Below, piece after piece: positions 52,326 to 61,026 of a stretch of 64,000 nucleotides of DNA. The stretch is from Streptacidiphilus fuscans (GTDB lineage: Bacteria; Actinomycetota; Actinomycetes; Streptomycetales; Streptomycetaceae), in assembly GCF_015690355.1 (NCBI RefSeq), contig NZ_JADPRT010000017.1, positions 1 through 64,000 on the forward strand, in the 5' to 3' direction. The position numbers and the translations under genes were made by a program. Below the pieces are notes generated by a model. The model did no database searches. It had not been told where the DNA came from and saw only the letters and a program-made list of their open reading frames with translations. Every line of letters begins with the position of its first letter. Position 1 is the first letter of the stretch.

Positions 52326-52910
52326 TCACCGCCGGGCGGCCAGGCCGTCCCGGTGGATGCGGGTCTGCTCGGCGACGCGGCGGCCGAGGTGGCGCGCGGT
52401 GCTCAGGTCGGCGTCGTGGACGGCGGCGGTGTCGTTGAAGCTCTGCGCACCGGCGCCGAGGTAGAAGCCGAGCCGGTTGTCGTCCTCGGGGCCGGAGGTC
52501 GTGGTGTTCCAGCCCGGCAGCAGGCCGAGGCTCACCCAGAGCATCCCGTGCTGGGCGGCCAGCAGCGCGAAGTACTGCAAGGTGTGCATCTTGTCGCCGC
52601 TCATGGAACCGGAGTTGGTGAATCCCGCGGCGAGCTTGTCGCTCCACGCACGGGTCATCCATCGCTTGCTGGTCGCCTCGGCGAAGGCGTGGAAGGCACC
52701 GGAGGCGGTGCCCATGTAGGTGGGCGAACCGAAGACGATTGCGTCGGCACCGTCCAGCACCTCCCAGTCCGCATCACTGAGGGAGGCGACGTCCACGCGG
52801 TGGACCTCCGTCCCGGATAGGGAGTGCGCGCCGTCGGCCACGGCCGCGGCGATCTGCGCCGTGTGGCCGTAGCCGGAGTACGAGGCGATGGCGATCGAGA
52901 TGTCGGACAT
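52326..52910 (-). CDS. Flavodoxin-like NAD(P)H:quinone oxidoreductase, WrbA-type
   Basis: A 194-residue protein. The ATG at 52910 has AGAGGAAGC upstream. The FMN phosphate loop is near the start (ASYSGYGHTAQIA, residues ~9-21). The second flavin loop is FGSPTYMGTASGAFHAFAEA, and a third segment is LLAAQHGMLWVSLGLLPG, as in WrbA and flavodoxin-fold reductases. It likely reduces quinones by two electrons, protecting against redox stress. A TetR gene diverges from it across 169 bp with an operator palindrome, so it is the probable target of that repressor. Confidence 0.88.
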   Translation of the reverse strand: MSDISIAIASYSGYGHTAQIAAAVADGAHSLSGTEVHRVDVASLSDADWEVLDGADAIVFGSPTYMGTASGAFHAFAEATSKRWMTRAWSDKLAAGFTNSGSMSGDKMHTLQYFALLAAQHGMLWVSLGLLPGWNTTTSGPEDDNRLGFYLGAGAQSFNDTAAVHDADLSTARHLGRRVAEQTRIHRDGLAARR

Positions 52911-53050
52911 GGTGCTTCCTCTCATGACGCCGACGAATGCTGACGCGGCGTCGTCTTATGCCAGTACGTGCGACGGACTGACGGTCCGCTCGGGCGGCAA
53001 AGGCTGCCTTGATCGGTGATCCGGGATTGAGCGTAACACTGATACCGCAG

Positions 53051-53072
53051 CGATACGCAAGAGGGCGTATCG
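53051..53072. promoter_or_regulatory. Operator palindrome between wrbA-like and tetR genes
   Basis: CGATACGC (53051-53058) and GCGTATCG (53065-53072) form a perfect 8-bp inverted repeat with a 6-bp spacer, ending 7 bp before the tetR start. A partial third half-site, GATACCGC, lies just upstream at 53041. The position fits a TetR-family operator controlling both divergent genes. Confidence 0.7.
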
Positions 53073-53079
53073 TTGTTCC

Positions 53080-53784
53080 ATGGATGAGGACAGGCGCGCC
53101 GCCAGGCACCGGGTTCTGCAGGTCGCGGCCGAGCTGCTGGAGGAGGGCGGCAGCGAGGCGGTGTCCACGCGGGCCGTCGCCGCCGCGGCGGGAATCACAG
53201 CGCCTGCGCTGTACCGGATGTTCGGGGACAAGGACGGACTGCTCGCCGAGCTGGCCGCCTACGGGTTCGAGATGTACCTGGCCGAGAAGCGCGAGGCACT
53301 GTCCGGGTCCCAGGACCCGGTGGCCGATCTCCACCGGGGCTGGGACCTGCACGTCGACTTCGGCCTGCGGCACCCCGCGTTCTACCTGCTCATGTACGGA
53401 ACGGCCCGCCCCGGCCACAAGCCCCCGGCCGCCGACGAGGCGCACGCCCTGCTGGTGAGCCTGCTGGACCGGGCCGCCGCCGACGCGCGCCTTCGGGTGC
53501 CGGTCGAGGAGGCGACCCACCTGGTCCACGCCGCGACAACCGGCGCCACCTTGGCGCTGATCGGCGAGCAATCACCGCACCGCGATCTGTCGACCTCGAC
53601 CCGGCTGCGGGAGATCGTCATCGGGTCCGTCACCACCGACCCGCCCGCCGCAACCGCCACGGATCTGCCGTCCCGAGCGCTCGCCCTCGATGCCGCGCTG
53701 ACCCTCGAAGACGGCGCGGCAATCCCCTTGCGCGACACCGAGACGGCGCTACTGCGCGACTGGCTTCACCGCCTCGCCGAGTAG
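53080..53784 (+). CDS. TetR-family transcriptional regulator
   Basis: A 234-residue protein from the ATG at 53080. The N-terminal helix-turn-helix spans ~10-55 (RHRVLQVAAELLEEGG, TRAVAAAAGITAPALYRMFG, DKDGLLAELAAYGF). The larger C-terminal domain is helical with LHVDFGLRHPAFYLLMYGTA, a ligand-binding and dimerisation domain. The divergent WrbA-like gene and the palindrome at 53051 point to repression of a redox gene and of itself. The inducer is unknown, possibly a quinone or electrophile. Confidence 0.92.
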   Translation: MDEDRRAARHRVLQVAAELLEEGGSEAVSTRAVAAAAGITAPALYRMFGDKDGLLAELAAYGFEMYLAEKREALSGSQDPVADLHRGWDLHVDFGLRHPAFYLLMYGTARPGHKPPAADEAHALLVSLLDRAAADARLRVPVEEATHLVHAATTGATLALIGEQSPHRDLSTSTRLREIVIGSVTTDPPAATATDLPSRALALDAALTLEDGAAIPLRDTETALLRDWLHRLAE

Positions 53785-53860
53785 GCAGCTCGATACGAGG
53801 GGCGAGCGCCGCGCCCCCGCTCGTCACCCGGCCGGTCGCGAAGGACTCGGAGAACCGCGA

Positions 53861-53885
53861 CGACCCGGCGCATTGCGCCGGGTCG
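53861..53885. terminator. Bidirectional terminator between convergent genes
   Basis: CGACCCGGCGC (53861-53871) and GCGCCGGGTCG (53875-53885) form a perfect 11-bp stem with an ATT loop, midway between the ends of the rightward tetR gene and the leftward hydrolase gene. Confidence 0.85.
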
Positions 53886-53917
53886 GGTTCGGTCGTGCCG
53901 GGGGCAACCGGCATGGC

Positions 53918-55300
53918 TCAGCGGATGAACGAGACCTCGGGGAAGCTCTTCGACGGACCGCTCATCAGCGGGTTGCTCTTGATGTGCAGCACCGTGTCGA
54001 AGTAGGCGGCCAGGTAGGTGCGCATGATGTAGATGGCCCGGTTCGGGGCCAGCGTGCCGATGTCCTGCTGGACCTGGTCGGACGTCAGGCCCATCTGCTC
54101 GCCCGCCTGCGAGAACAGGGTCTCGTAGTCGCTGAACGACAGGTGCTCGGTGCCGGCCAGCTTCAGCTCGTAGCGAGGACCGGTCAGGTGTGACCAGATG
54201 CTGGCCCAGCTGCTGTCCTCGTTGCGGTCGTGGTACGACGCGCCGAAGAGGAGGAACGGGCGGTTCAGGTTCTGTGCGTCCTGCGGACCGTAGAGCTCGC
54301 CGTCGAGGTCCGCCCCGGCGGCGATGCGCGGGTCGAGCGTCATCGAGTCCAGGACCGTCGGGCCGCCGTACGACCAGCCGAACATGCCGATGCGCGACAT
54401 GTCCACATTGCCGGCCAGCCCCGCCGGGAGTGCCGCGCCGTCGACGTCGGGGTCCTTGCCGCCGGCGATCAGGGCGAGCTCGTTGACGACGAACTTGGCG
54501 TCGGCGGAGCGGACGGTGAGCGTGTAGTTGGAGCTGGCGGCGGTGGCCGTCTCCAGTCGGGGGCCGGGGAACTGCACCTCGTCGGCCTCATGGGTGCTGT
54601 CGATCATGACGACCAGGTAGCCGCGGCTGGCCATGTCCTCGGCGAGGGCGGTGCCCTGCGAGCGGTCGGAGTGGAGGCCGGTCGAGTAGAGCAGCACCGG
54701 CAGCTTGCCGGCCTTGGGGTCCACCGGCGCGCCCATGTGTCCGGCGGTGGTGGGGACGTTCATCGAGCCGGGCCAGACGTTCCAGCTGTTCAGGAAGCTG
54801 TCGGCGGCCTCGGACTGGAGCCACGGCGCGAGCGCGTGCCCGGAGGTCTGGGTGGCCGGGTACCAGAGCTGCACCATCAGCTCACGTCGGGGGTACGTCG
54901 GCACCCAGGGGTCGTAGCGGGTCTGGTCGACGAGGTGCAGGTTGACCGTGCCGACCTGGTAGGGACCGGTCGGGGCCGGGATGGTCGGCGTGGTCCCCCA
55001 GTCACTCTGACCGGCGGGCGCCGCACCGGACTTGGGCAGGGCCCGCGGCTGGACGTGCCGGCCGCCGTCGGCGGCGGCGTTGGCGGCGGCCTGGGCCTTC
55101 GCCACCGCCGTGTCGTCGGCCGGGTTGTCGACCGAGTGGTCGACCGGCGCGTCGGGGGCGGCGTTGCCGGGCCCGCCGCCGTGGTGCGGAGTGCTCGCGG
55201 CGGCGGGCGCGACCGTCACGCCCAGGCCGATGGCGACGGCCCCGAGGGTGCCGGCCGCCCGAACCAGCAGACGGTTGCGGACTATTCGTGAAGCAGACAT
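53918..55300 (-). CDS. Exported alpha/beta hydrolase, PAF-acetylhydrolase-like
   Basis: A 460-residue protein. The ATG at 55300 follows AAGGGGGTCC. Residues 1-35 are a signal peptide (RIVRNRLLVRAAGTLG, hydrophobic run, APAAAS). A low-complexity Asp/Ala segment extends to ~100. The catalytic domain has the nucleophile elbow GWSYGG with S310, an Asp in GADLDGELYG (331/333) and a His in GTEHLSFSDY near 384, a standard triad. The oxyanion region is PVLLYSTGLHSDRSQGTALA. The order resembles platelet-activating-factor acetylhydrolase and dienelactone-hydrolase-like lipases. The substrate is unknown. It is monocistronic with the terminator at 53861 behind it. Confidence 0.88.
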   Translation of the reverse strand: MSASRIVRNRLLVRAAGTLGAVAIGLGVTVAPAAASTPHHGGGPGNAAPDAPVDHSVDNPADDTAVAKAQAAANAAADGGRHVQPRALPKSGAAPAGQSDWGTTPTIPAPTGPYQVGTVNLHLVDQTRYDPWVPTYPRRELMVQLWYPATQTSGHALAPWLQSEAADSFLNSWNVWPGSMNVPTTAGHMGAPVDPKAGKLPVLLYSTGLHSDRSQGTALAEDMASRGYLVVMIDSTHEADEVQFPGPRLETATAASSNYTLTVRSADAKFVVNELALIAGGKDPDVDGAALPAGLAGNVDMSRIGMFGWSYGGPTVLDSMTLDPRIAAGADLDGELYGPQDAQNLNRPFLLFGASYHDRNEDSSWASIWSHLTGPRYELKLAGTEHLSFSDYETLFSQAGEQMGLTSDQVQQDIGTLAPNRAIYIMRTYLAAYFDTVLHIKSNPLMSGPSKSFPEVSFIR

Positions 55301-55550
55301 GGGCGGACCCCCTTGCGCGCCGGTCGCGTCCATGGCGGCGACCTGAGTGCGCCAAAGGTACCGGTCCCGTCAGCCCCGTTGGCACCTGGGGGGATCCCAG
55401 TCCGGTTGCGGTCCCGACGCCCGGCGTCGCTCCGCCCCCGAGCGAGGTTGCGGCGCCCTTGTTTCCTCCCGAGATGGCTCAGATGCCCGGAATCACCTCG
55501 GGAATCCGCGTCCGTCGCACCGTCTTTGACGGAGCGCCAGCGCCATGTTG

Positions 55551-56216
55551 TCAGTCGAGGGTGGTGAGCGCGGCCAGGATGTCGGAAGGCTCGGTGCGGG
55601 TGGCGTAGTTGGGGTGGACGTCGATCCAGCGGATGGTGCCCGCGGCGTCGATGACGGCGACGGTCGGCATCGGGAGTGCCGCAGTGTGGTCGGCGTTGAC
55701 GGTGGCGAGGTCGAGGCCCAGCGATACCTGGGCCTCGCGTGCGCGCTCGGTGGGGGCGGTCAGGATGCCGAGCCGGTCGGCGATCTGGTTGCCGGGGTCG
55801 GACAGCACGGTGAAGGTCAGCTCCTTGGTCTGCTGCATGGTCAGCGAGCCGTCGGGGGTCTGCGGGCTGATCGCGACCAGCTCGACGCCACGGGCGGCGA
55901 GGGTCGGCAGGAGTTGCTCCTGGTAGGCGCGCAGGGCGATGTTGCAGTACGGGCACCAGGCCCCGCGGTAGAAGACGATCACGGCCGGTCGGCCGGCCCG
56001 GGCCCGGGTGAGGGTGGTCGGCTCGCCGTGGACGTCCAGCAGTTCGCCGTCCGGCATCGCCGACCCGACCGGGGCCAGGCCCGTGGGCAGTCCGGCGGTG
56101 CCCAACTGCTGCTGCTCGTCCTGGAAGGCGGCCTGGACCTCGGCGGGCAACTGGCCGGTGGACTGCTGGTGCATGGCGTCGATCTGCGCGGCGACGGTGG
56201 AGTCGGTCGTGGTCAT
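55551..56216 (-). CDS. Peroxiredoxin-like (AhpC/TSA-type) protein
   Basis: A 221-residue protein; the ATG at 56216 was chosen within a longer open frame and has AGGACG upstream. The thioredoxin fold carries GAWCPYCNIAL with C88 and C91 (CPYC), where classical peroxiredoxins have a single peroxidatic Cys. It continues AISPQTPDGSLTMQQTKELT, FTVLSDPGNQIADRLGI and PTVAVIDAAGTIRWIDVHPN. It probably reduces peroxides or disulfides with NADPH-linked partners. It sits downstream of the SDR gene (110 bp) in the same direction, under the divergent TetR at 57187. Confidence 0.9.
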   Translation of the reverse strand: MTTTDSTVAAQIDAMHQQSTGQLPAEVQAAFQDEQQQLGTAGLPTGLAPVGSAMPDGELLDVHGEPTTLTRARAGRPAVIVFYRGAWCPYCNIALRAYQEQLLPTLAARGVELVAISPQTPDGSLTMQQTKELTFTVLSDPGNQIADRLGILTAPTERAREAQVSLGLDLATVNADHTAALPMPTVAVIDAAGTIRWIDVHPNYATRTEPSDILAALTTLD

Positions 56217-56326
56217 GTTCCGGGACGTCCTTCGGGTCAGGGGTGATGTGGGTAGGGCTTCGAACGGTGGGTGCGGCGGATGGTGACGGGGCGGTGGCCC
56301 CGCCGGGGCGGCATGCCGTGCCGGCG

Positions 56327-57067
56327 TCAGACGGCCGTGCGTCCGCCGTCGACGGGCAGCACGACGCCCTGGACGAAGCCAGCCCCGTCGCCGACCAGGT
56401 AGGCGACGGCCTCGGCGATCTCGCGGGGGTCCGCGACCCGACCGGCCGGAGCCTGGGACGCGAGCTGGTCCAGCGCGTCGCCCATGGGCGCGGTGCCCTC
56501 GGTGCGCGTCGGGCCCGGGGAGACGGCGTTCACGCGCACGCCGTGCGGGCCGAACTCCGCCGCCCACGCCTTGGTCAGCAGTGCCACGGCGGCCTTGCTG
56601 GAGCCGTAGAGCGCCATGCCCGCCTGGCCGAAGCCGGCCACCATCGTGGTCACGCTGACGATCGCGCCCCCGCCCCGCTCGGCCATCCCCGGAGCCAGCC
56701 CGGCCACCAGGAAGAAGGGGGCCTTGACGTTCACCGCATAGGCGGCGTCGAACTCCGCCTCGCTGACGGCCTCGGTGGGGCCGAACACGCCGATCCCGGC
56801 GTTGTTGACCAGGATGTCGACCCGACCGCCGGTCTCGACGGCGCGGCGGGCCAGGTCGCGCGCCGAGTCGGCGTCGCGCAGATCGGCAGGCAGGAAGTCC
56901 GCCCGGCCGCCGTCGGCGCGGATCGCGGCCACGGTCTTGGCGCCGCGTTCCTCGTCGCGGCCCGACACCAGGACGTGGGCACCGCGGGCCGCCAGGGCCT
57001 GCGCGACTGCGCGGCCGATGCCGCTTGTCGATCCGGTCACCAGGGCGACCCTGTCGGTGAGTTCCAT
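56327..57067 (-). CDS. SDR-family oxidoreductase
   Basis: A 246-residue classical SDR from the ATG at 57067. The cofactor site is TGSTSGIG (11-18), NNAG occurs at 88-91, and Y154 and K158 are catalytic (YGSSK); the catalytic Ser position reads IVSVTTM, so S138 or a Thr serves. The C-terminal VDGGRTAV is FabG-like. It is transcribed away from a TetR gene across 119 bp and is followed by the peroxiredoxin gene, giving a redox/detoxification unit likely under that repressor. Confidence 0.92.
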   Translation of the reverse strand: MELTDRVALVTGSTSGIGRAVAQALAARGAHVLVSGRDEERGAKTVAAIRADGGRADFLPADLRDADSARDLARRAVETGGRVDILVNNAGIGVFGPTEAVSEAEFDAAYAVNVKAPFFLVAGLAPGMAERGGGAIVSVTTMVAGFGQAGMALYGSSKAAVALLTKAWAAEFGPHGVRVNAVSPGPTRTEGTAPMGDALDQLASQAPAGRVADPREIAEAVAYLVGDGAGFVQGVVLPVDGGRTAV

Positions 57068-57125
57068 GACAAACCTCCACAGGATGTGCGTCTCCAGGAC
57101 CCCGCTCGGCCCCGGACTGGCTTGC

Positions 57126-57180
57126 CCAATCCACTATTCGCCGCAAAAAATGGAATGTCCAATCCAAAAAGAGGTACGCT
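57126..57180. promoter_or_regulatory. Divergent promoter/operator region of the SDR-TetR pair
   Basis: CCAATCCA occurs twice as a direct repeat at 57126-57133 and 57159-57166, 33 bp apart (about three helical turns). TGGAATGTCCA at 57151-57161 is a small palindrome. TACGCT at 57175-57180 may be the -10 for the TetR gene. These are the best operator candidates for the TetR regulator. Confidence 0.45.
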
Positions 57181-57186
57181 GGCCCC

Positions 57187-57816
57187 ATGACCACGCGCAT
57201 GCGCACGCACACCGAACAACGACCGGCGAAGCTGACCCGCAAGGGCGAGCAGACCCGCCTGCGCATCGTCTCCGCCGCCGCCAAGCTGATGTTCGACAAC
57301 GGTGTCGCCGGCACGACCATGGAGGACGTCAAGTCCGCGGCCCAGGCCAGCAGTTCGCAGCTGTACCACTACTTCGCCGACAAGCAGGCGCTGATCCTGG
57401 CCGTGATCGAGTACCAGAACGAGACGGTCGTCGGGGGCCAGGAACCCATGCTCGCCCGGCTGGACAGCATCGAGGGCCTGCGCACCTGGTGCGCCTTCCT
57501 CGTCCAGCACCAGCGCGATCTGGAGTGCCGTGGCGGCTGCCCGATCGGCTCACTGGGCGGCGAGCTTGCCGAGACCGACGCGAAGGCCCGTGTGGCGGTC
57601 TCGGGCGCGTTCCTGCGCTGGGAGAGCGGCATCCGGGGCGGCCTGCGCGCCATGCACGAACGCGGCCAACTCACCGCGGACCCCGAGGACCTCGCCCTCA
57701 CGATCCTCGCCGCACTCCAGGGCGGACTCCTGCTCACCCAGATCCACCGCGACGTCCGCCCCCTGGAGATCACGCTCAACGCCATGATCGACCACGTCGC
57801 CGCGCAGACCAGGTAG
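57187..57816 (+). CDS. TetR-family transcriptional regulator
   Basis: A 209-residue protein from the ATG at 57187. The helix-turn-helix lies at ~20-68 (RLRIVSAAAKLMFDNGVAGT, MEDVKSAAQASSSQLYHYFA, DKQALILAVI). The C-terminal domain contains LECRGGCPIGSLGGELAETD and LRAMHERGQLTADPEDLA, which is the AcuR/LmrA/YxaF-type ligand domain with a conserved Cys pair (C-x3-C). It likely represses the divergent SDR-peroxiredoxin genes and responds to a reactive or aromatic compound. It is preceded by the CCAATCCA repeats. Confidence 0.92.
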   Translation: MTTRMRTHTEQRPAKLTRKGEQTRLRIVSAAAKLMFDNGVAGTTMEDVKSAAQASSSQLYHYFADKQALILAVIEYQNETVVGGQEPMLARLDSIEGLRTWCAFLVQHQRDLECRGGCPIGSLGGELAETDAKARVAVSGAFLRWESGIRGGLRAMHERGQLTADPEDLALTILAALQGGLLLTQIHRDVRPLEITLNAMIDHVAAQTR

Positions 57817-58156
57817 CCGCCCAGGCGACGTAACGAGCCAGACCACGTAGCGGGCGCGGGAGCGCGCCGGGGGCGCCGAGGTGAGAGCGAAGCGGAGGTC
57901 GGCCCTGCGGACGTCCCGGGCCAGGGGTGGGGGAGAAAGGGGTGCCCGGGGCGCCCGGCCACCGCGCTACGGTCCTGTGAGGTGCGGCAGCCACCTGTCC
58001 CCTAGCCTCTGGCCGGGGTCTCAAACGCGATCCGGCGCACCGGTCTGTTCAGGCGGCTTCCGCCGTGCGGCGGCGGATCGCGTCGTTGTCCGCCGTCGGA
58101 GTGGATGCGGAGGTGTCCTGCACCGATTTCCGCCTGTGCTGCGGACATGGTGACTC
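57817..58156. other. Gap between tetR and serine hydrolase genes
   Basis: A 340-bp gap with only chance ORFs. It contains GC-rich self-complementary DNA around 57938-57962 (CCCGGGGCGCCCGG), a possible weak terminator for tetR. No clear promoter was recognised before the hydrolase start at 58157. Confidence 0.4.
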
Positions 58157-59371
58157 ATGACTCGCAAACGAACTGCCCTGCTGTGCGCCGGCGCCCTGCT
58201 CATCTCCTCCGCCCCGCTGCTCGCGGGCACCACGGCCTCCGCCGACGGCGCCACGCGGCGCGGGCACGACTGTGTCTCCTCCCCCACCCCGACGGGCGGC
58301 CAGGCCCGCGCCATCCTCGACGTCGTCGAACGCGACCAGCGCGAGCTGAAGCTGCGGGCGGTCGTGGGCCGGGTGACCGAGCACGGCCGCGACCTGTGGA
58401 CGGGCGCGGTCGGGCCCTCGATGACCGACGTACCGGCCCGCCCCGACATGCGCTTTCGCGCCGGATCCGTCGGGATCGCCTTCATGGGCACGATCCTGCT
58501 CCAGCTGGTCGACGAGAAGCGGGTCAGCCTGGACGACCGCCTGTCGCGCTGGCTCCCAAAGGTGCCGCACGCGAACGAGATCACGCTGCGGATGCTCGCC
58601 GACACCACCTCCGGCTTCCACGACTACGTCACCGACGCCGCGTTCCTGAAGGAGTTGGAGGCGCACCCGTTCAAGCACTGGACGGCCCAGGACATCCTCT
58701 CCTACGCGCACCTGCACGACCTGCTCTACAAGCCCGGCACGAACTTCAGCTACTCCCACGCCAACTTCCTGCTGCTGGGCGAGGCGTTGGAGCAGATCAC
58801 CCACACCCGGCTGGACCGCCTGCTGGAGCAGCGCATCTACCGTCCGCTCGGCCTGCACGCGACGTCGAACAGCTACACCCCTGACATGCCGTCACCGGTC
58901 CTGCACGCCTTCACCTCCGAGCGCGGCAAGTACGAGGAGTCGACGTTCTGGAACCCGTCCTGGACGACGGCCGCAGGCGCGGTCATCAACATGGACATCT
59001 GTGACCTCGCCCGCGCCGGAGCCGGGATCGGCTCCGGACAGACCATCAGCCGCAAGAGCTACAAGACCCTGCTGGACCCCGGCACGATCGGCTTGGGCAC
59101 GCCGACCACGAAGTGCCCGGCGACCGTGTGCATGCCGCAGACCGAGGCGGTCCACTTCGGGGTGTCCGTGCTCGTGGTGAACGGCTGGATCGTCTCGAAC
59201 CCGTCCTTCTCCGGCTACGCCGCGATCATGGCCTATCTGCCGTCCAAGGACCTGTCGATCGCCCTGTCCGTGACCTACTCGCCGACCACGGACCAGAGCG
59301 TCCAGAACCTGAGCAACAACATCGCCAAGGACCTCTCCCACCTGCTGGTGCCGAACCAGCCGCTGGGCTGA
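58157..59371 (+). CDS. Exported serine hydrolase (class C beta-lactamase fold) lacking SxxK lysine
   Basis: A 404-residue protein. The signal peptide is MTRKRTALLCAGALLISSAP ending near TTASA. The fold is that of class C beta-lactamase/DD-peptidase-like proteins: LQLVDEKRVSLDDRLSRWLP, LADTTSGFHDY, KPGTNFSYSHANFLLLGEAL. The first catalytic motif, normally SxxK, reads S104-V-G-I107, so the general-base Lys is Ile. The YxN motif reads Y199-S-H201. The third motif is HFG. Two of three catalytic motifs are therefore altered; it may bind a peptide or lactam-like ligand without hydrolysis, or act in another way. It ends against a terminator at 59390. Confidence 0.85.
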   Translation: MTRKRTALLCAGALLISSAPLLAGTTASADGATRRGHDCVSSPTPTGGQARAILDVVERDQRELKLRAVVGRVTEHGRDLWTGAVGPSMTDVPARPDMRFRAGSVGIAFMGTILLQLVDEKRVSLDDRLSRWLPKVPHANEITLRMLADTTSGFHDYVTDAAFLKELEAHPFKHWTAQDILSYAHLHDLLYKPGTNFSYSHANFLLLGEALEQITHTRLDRLLEQRIYRPLGLHATSNSYTPDMPSPVLHAFTSERGKYEESTFWNPSWTTAAGAVINMDICDLARAGAGIGSGQTISRKSYKTLLDPGTIGLGTPTTKCPATVCMPQTEAVHFGVSVLVVNGWIVSNPSFSGYAAIMAYLPSKDLSIALSVTYSPTTDQSVQNLSNNIAKDLSHLLVPNQPLG

Positions 59372-59389
59372 GCCACGGGCGGCCAGAGC

Positions 59390-59414
59390 CCGGCAGCCAG
59401 ATCCCGGCTGCCGG
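59390..59414. terminator. Bidirectional terminator between convergent genes
   Basis: CCGGCAGCC (59390-59398) pairs perfectly with GGCTGCCGG (59406-59414) around AGATCCC, between the end of the serine hydrolase gene and the end of the leftward SPFH gene. Confidence 0.75.
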
Positions 59415-59455
59415 ACCCGGGCACTCTGACCCCGGCAGTCGGACCCCGGCGGCGG

Positions 59456-60613
59456 TCAGTCCACCGGGCCGAGGTGCCGTGCGCGCGCCGCGCCGTCGCC
59501 GTCGGTGACGGCGCGGGGGTCGGTGGCGGTGCGGGGGGTGGCCAGGTTCTGCCGGACCGAGTCCAGGATCGTCAGACCCTGGCCGACCAGCCCTGCCGCG
59601 ATCTGCCCGAGGCCGTCCGCGCCGTTGAGGACGTTGACGTTGGCGCCGGCCAGACCGCCGGCCGCCTCCTTGACGATCAGCGGCAGCTGGTCGATCAGCA
59701 TCCTGTCGAGCGCGACGCGGTCGTTGGACGCCGCCGCCTCCGCCTGGATCCGCATCCGCTCGGCGTCGGCCAAGGCCAGCACCCGGATCCGCTCGGCCTC
59801 CGCCTCGGCGGGTCGCACGACCTCCGCCACCAGTTGCTGCTGGCGTAGCTCGGCGGCGCGCTGGGCCAGCTCGGTCTGGGCCGTCAGCACCTCCTGCTGG
59901 GCGTGCGCGGCGGCCAGCGGACCGGCCTGCGCGGCCTGCGCCTGGGCCCGGTCGACCTGGGCGGTGTACTCGGCCTTCACGACCGCCGTCTGCCGGGCGT
60001 ACTCGGCCTGGTTCCGCGCCGCGGCCTGCTCGGCCTCGGCGGAGGCCTGGGTGGCCTGGGCCTGGGCGATCTTCGCCTGCCGCTGGATCGCGGCCTGGTG
60101 CGGGGCGGCCATCGCCGCGATGTAGCCGGTCTGCCCGTCGTCGATCGACTGGATCTGCAACGAGTCGACGATCAGGCCGATCTTGCCCATCTCCGCCTTG
60201 GAGGTCTCCAGCACCTCGGTGGCCAGCTTCTGCCGCTCGGTGACGATCTCCTCGACCGTCATCGAGCCGATGATCGACCGCAGGTGACCGGCGAAGATCC
60301 GGCCGGTCAGCACCGACATCTGGTCCTGGTCGGACAGGAACCGCTGACCTGCGTTGACGATGCTCTCCTTGTCGTTGGCCACCTTGAACGCGATCACGGC
60401 GCGCACCGTCAAGGCGATGCCCTGGTGCGTGACGCACTTCTCGTCGACCTCCGCCTCGCACATCGCGAGCGTCAGGAAGCGGGTCTTGCGGAAGACCGGC
60501 GACACGAACGCGCCGTGGCCGGTGACGACGCGGAACGGCGCCGTCCCCATGCCGCGCCGGCCTCCGGAGATCAGCATTGCCTGGTCCGGAGCGGGAACAC
60601 GGTAACCGAACAT
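59456..60613 (-). CDS. SPFH/Band 7 (flotillin-like) protein
   Basis: A 385-residue protein. The start taken is the ATG at 60613, which has GAGGAG six bases upstream; an ATG two codons earlier lacks room for a ribosome site. The SPFH domain spans ~1-175 (YRVPAPDQAMLISGG, IALTVRAVIAFKVANDKESI, LRSIIGSMTVEEIVTERQKL). A long Ala/Gln/Glu coiled coil follows (~180-310). The C-terminal part has LPLIVKEAAGGLAGANVNVL. There is no membrane helix at the N-terminus, so membrane association would be by oligomerisation. Flotillins organise membrane microdomains and respond to envelope stress. It lies beside a DUF5994 stress-type cluster. Confidence 0.88.
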   Translation of the reverse strand: MFGYRVPAPDQAMLISGGRRGMGTAPFRVVTGHGAFVSPVFRKTRFLTLAMCEAEVDEKCVTHQGIALTVRAVIAFKVANDKESIVNAGQRFLSDQDQMSVLTGRIFAGHLRSIIGSMTVEEIVTERQKLATEVLETSKAEMGKIGLIVDSLQIQSIDDGQTGYIAAMAAPHQAAIQRQAKIAQAQATQASAEAEQAAARNQAEYARQTAVVKAEYTAQVDRAQAQAAQAGPLAAAHAQQEVLTAQTELAQRAAELRQQQLVAEVVRPAEAEAERIRVLALADAERMRIQAEAAASNDRVALDRMLIDQLPLIVKEAAGGLAGANVNVLNGADGLGQIAAGLVGQGLTILDSVRQNLATPRTATDPRAVTDGDGAARARHLGPVD

Positions 60614-61026
60614 GGTCATCTCCTCTGCGGACACCGCCCCCGTCGGATCCGATCGGGCCGTCCGGTGGCGGCCCGCTCCTCCGGGCGCCGCTTGCGAGGT
60701 CCGACCGGACCTCGGCCATGCGCCGCCCCGGGCCGAAGGGGATCCATCCTGGGAGGGCATGCCGATTCGGAGATCGAGGGTGTGTCACTTCCATCGTGCA
60801 CCCGGAGTACCGCAAAGCAGGCCCCCTGCGGAGGCTGCATTTCCGGCCCGGCGCAAGCCGCCGAGGCGCGCGGGTACCGGGGAGCTGGCGTCGGCCCGCT
60901 GCGGTCCGGCGCGGAGTACGGTGAAAGTACCGAGGGTTTTCCGTACACCGGCTGCAGTGCCCCTGTCGTTCTCGGCGAACGCCGACATCCGGGCCTGCGC
61001 GGAGGCCCGGAGACAGGACGGACATC
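60614..61026. promoter_or_regulatory. Divergent intergenic region, SPFH gene / DUF5994 cluster
   Basis: A 413-bp gap upstream of two divergent genes, so both promoters should be here. ORFs within it have chance composition. AT-richer sequence around 60920-60945 (GTGAAAGTACCGAGGGTTTT) is the likeliest promoter zone for the rightward genes, but no consensus was matched with confidence. Confidence 0.4.
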
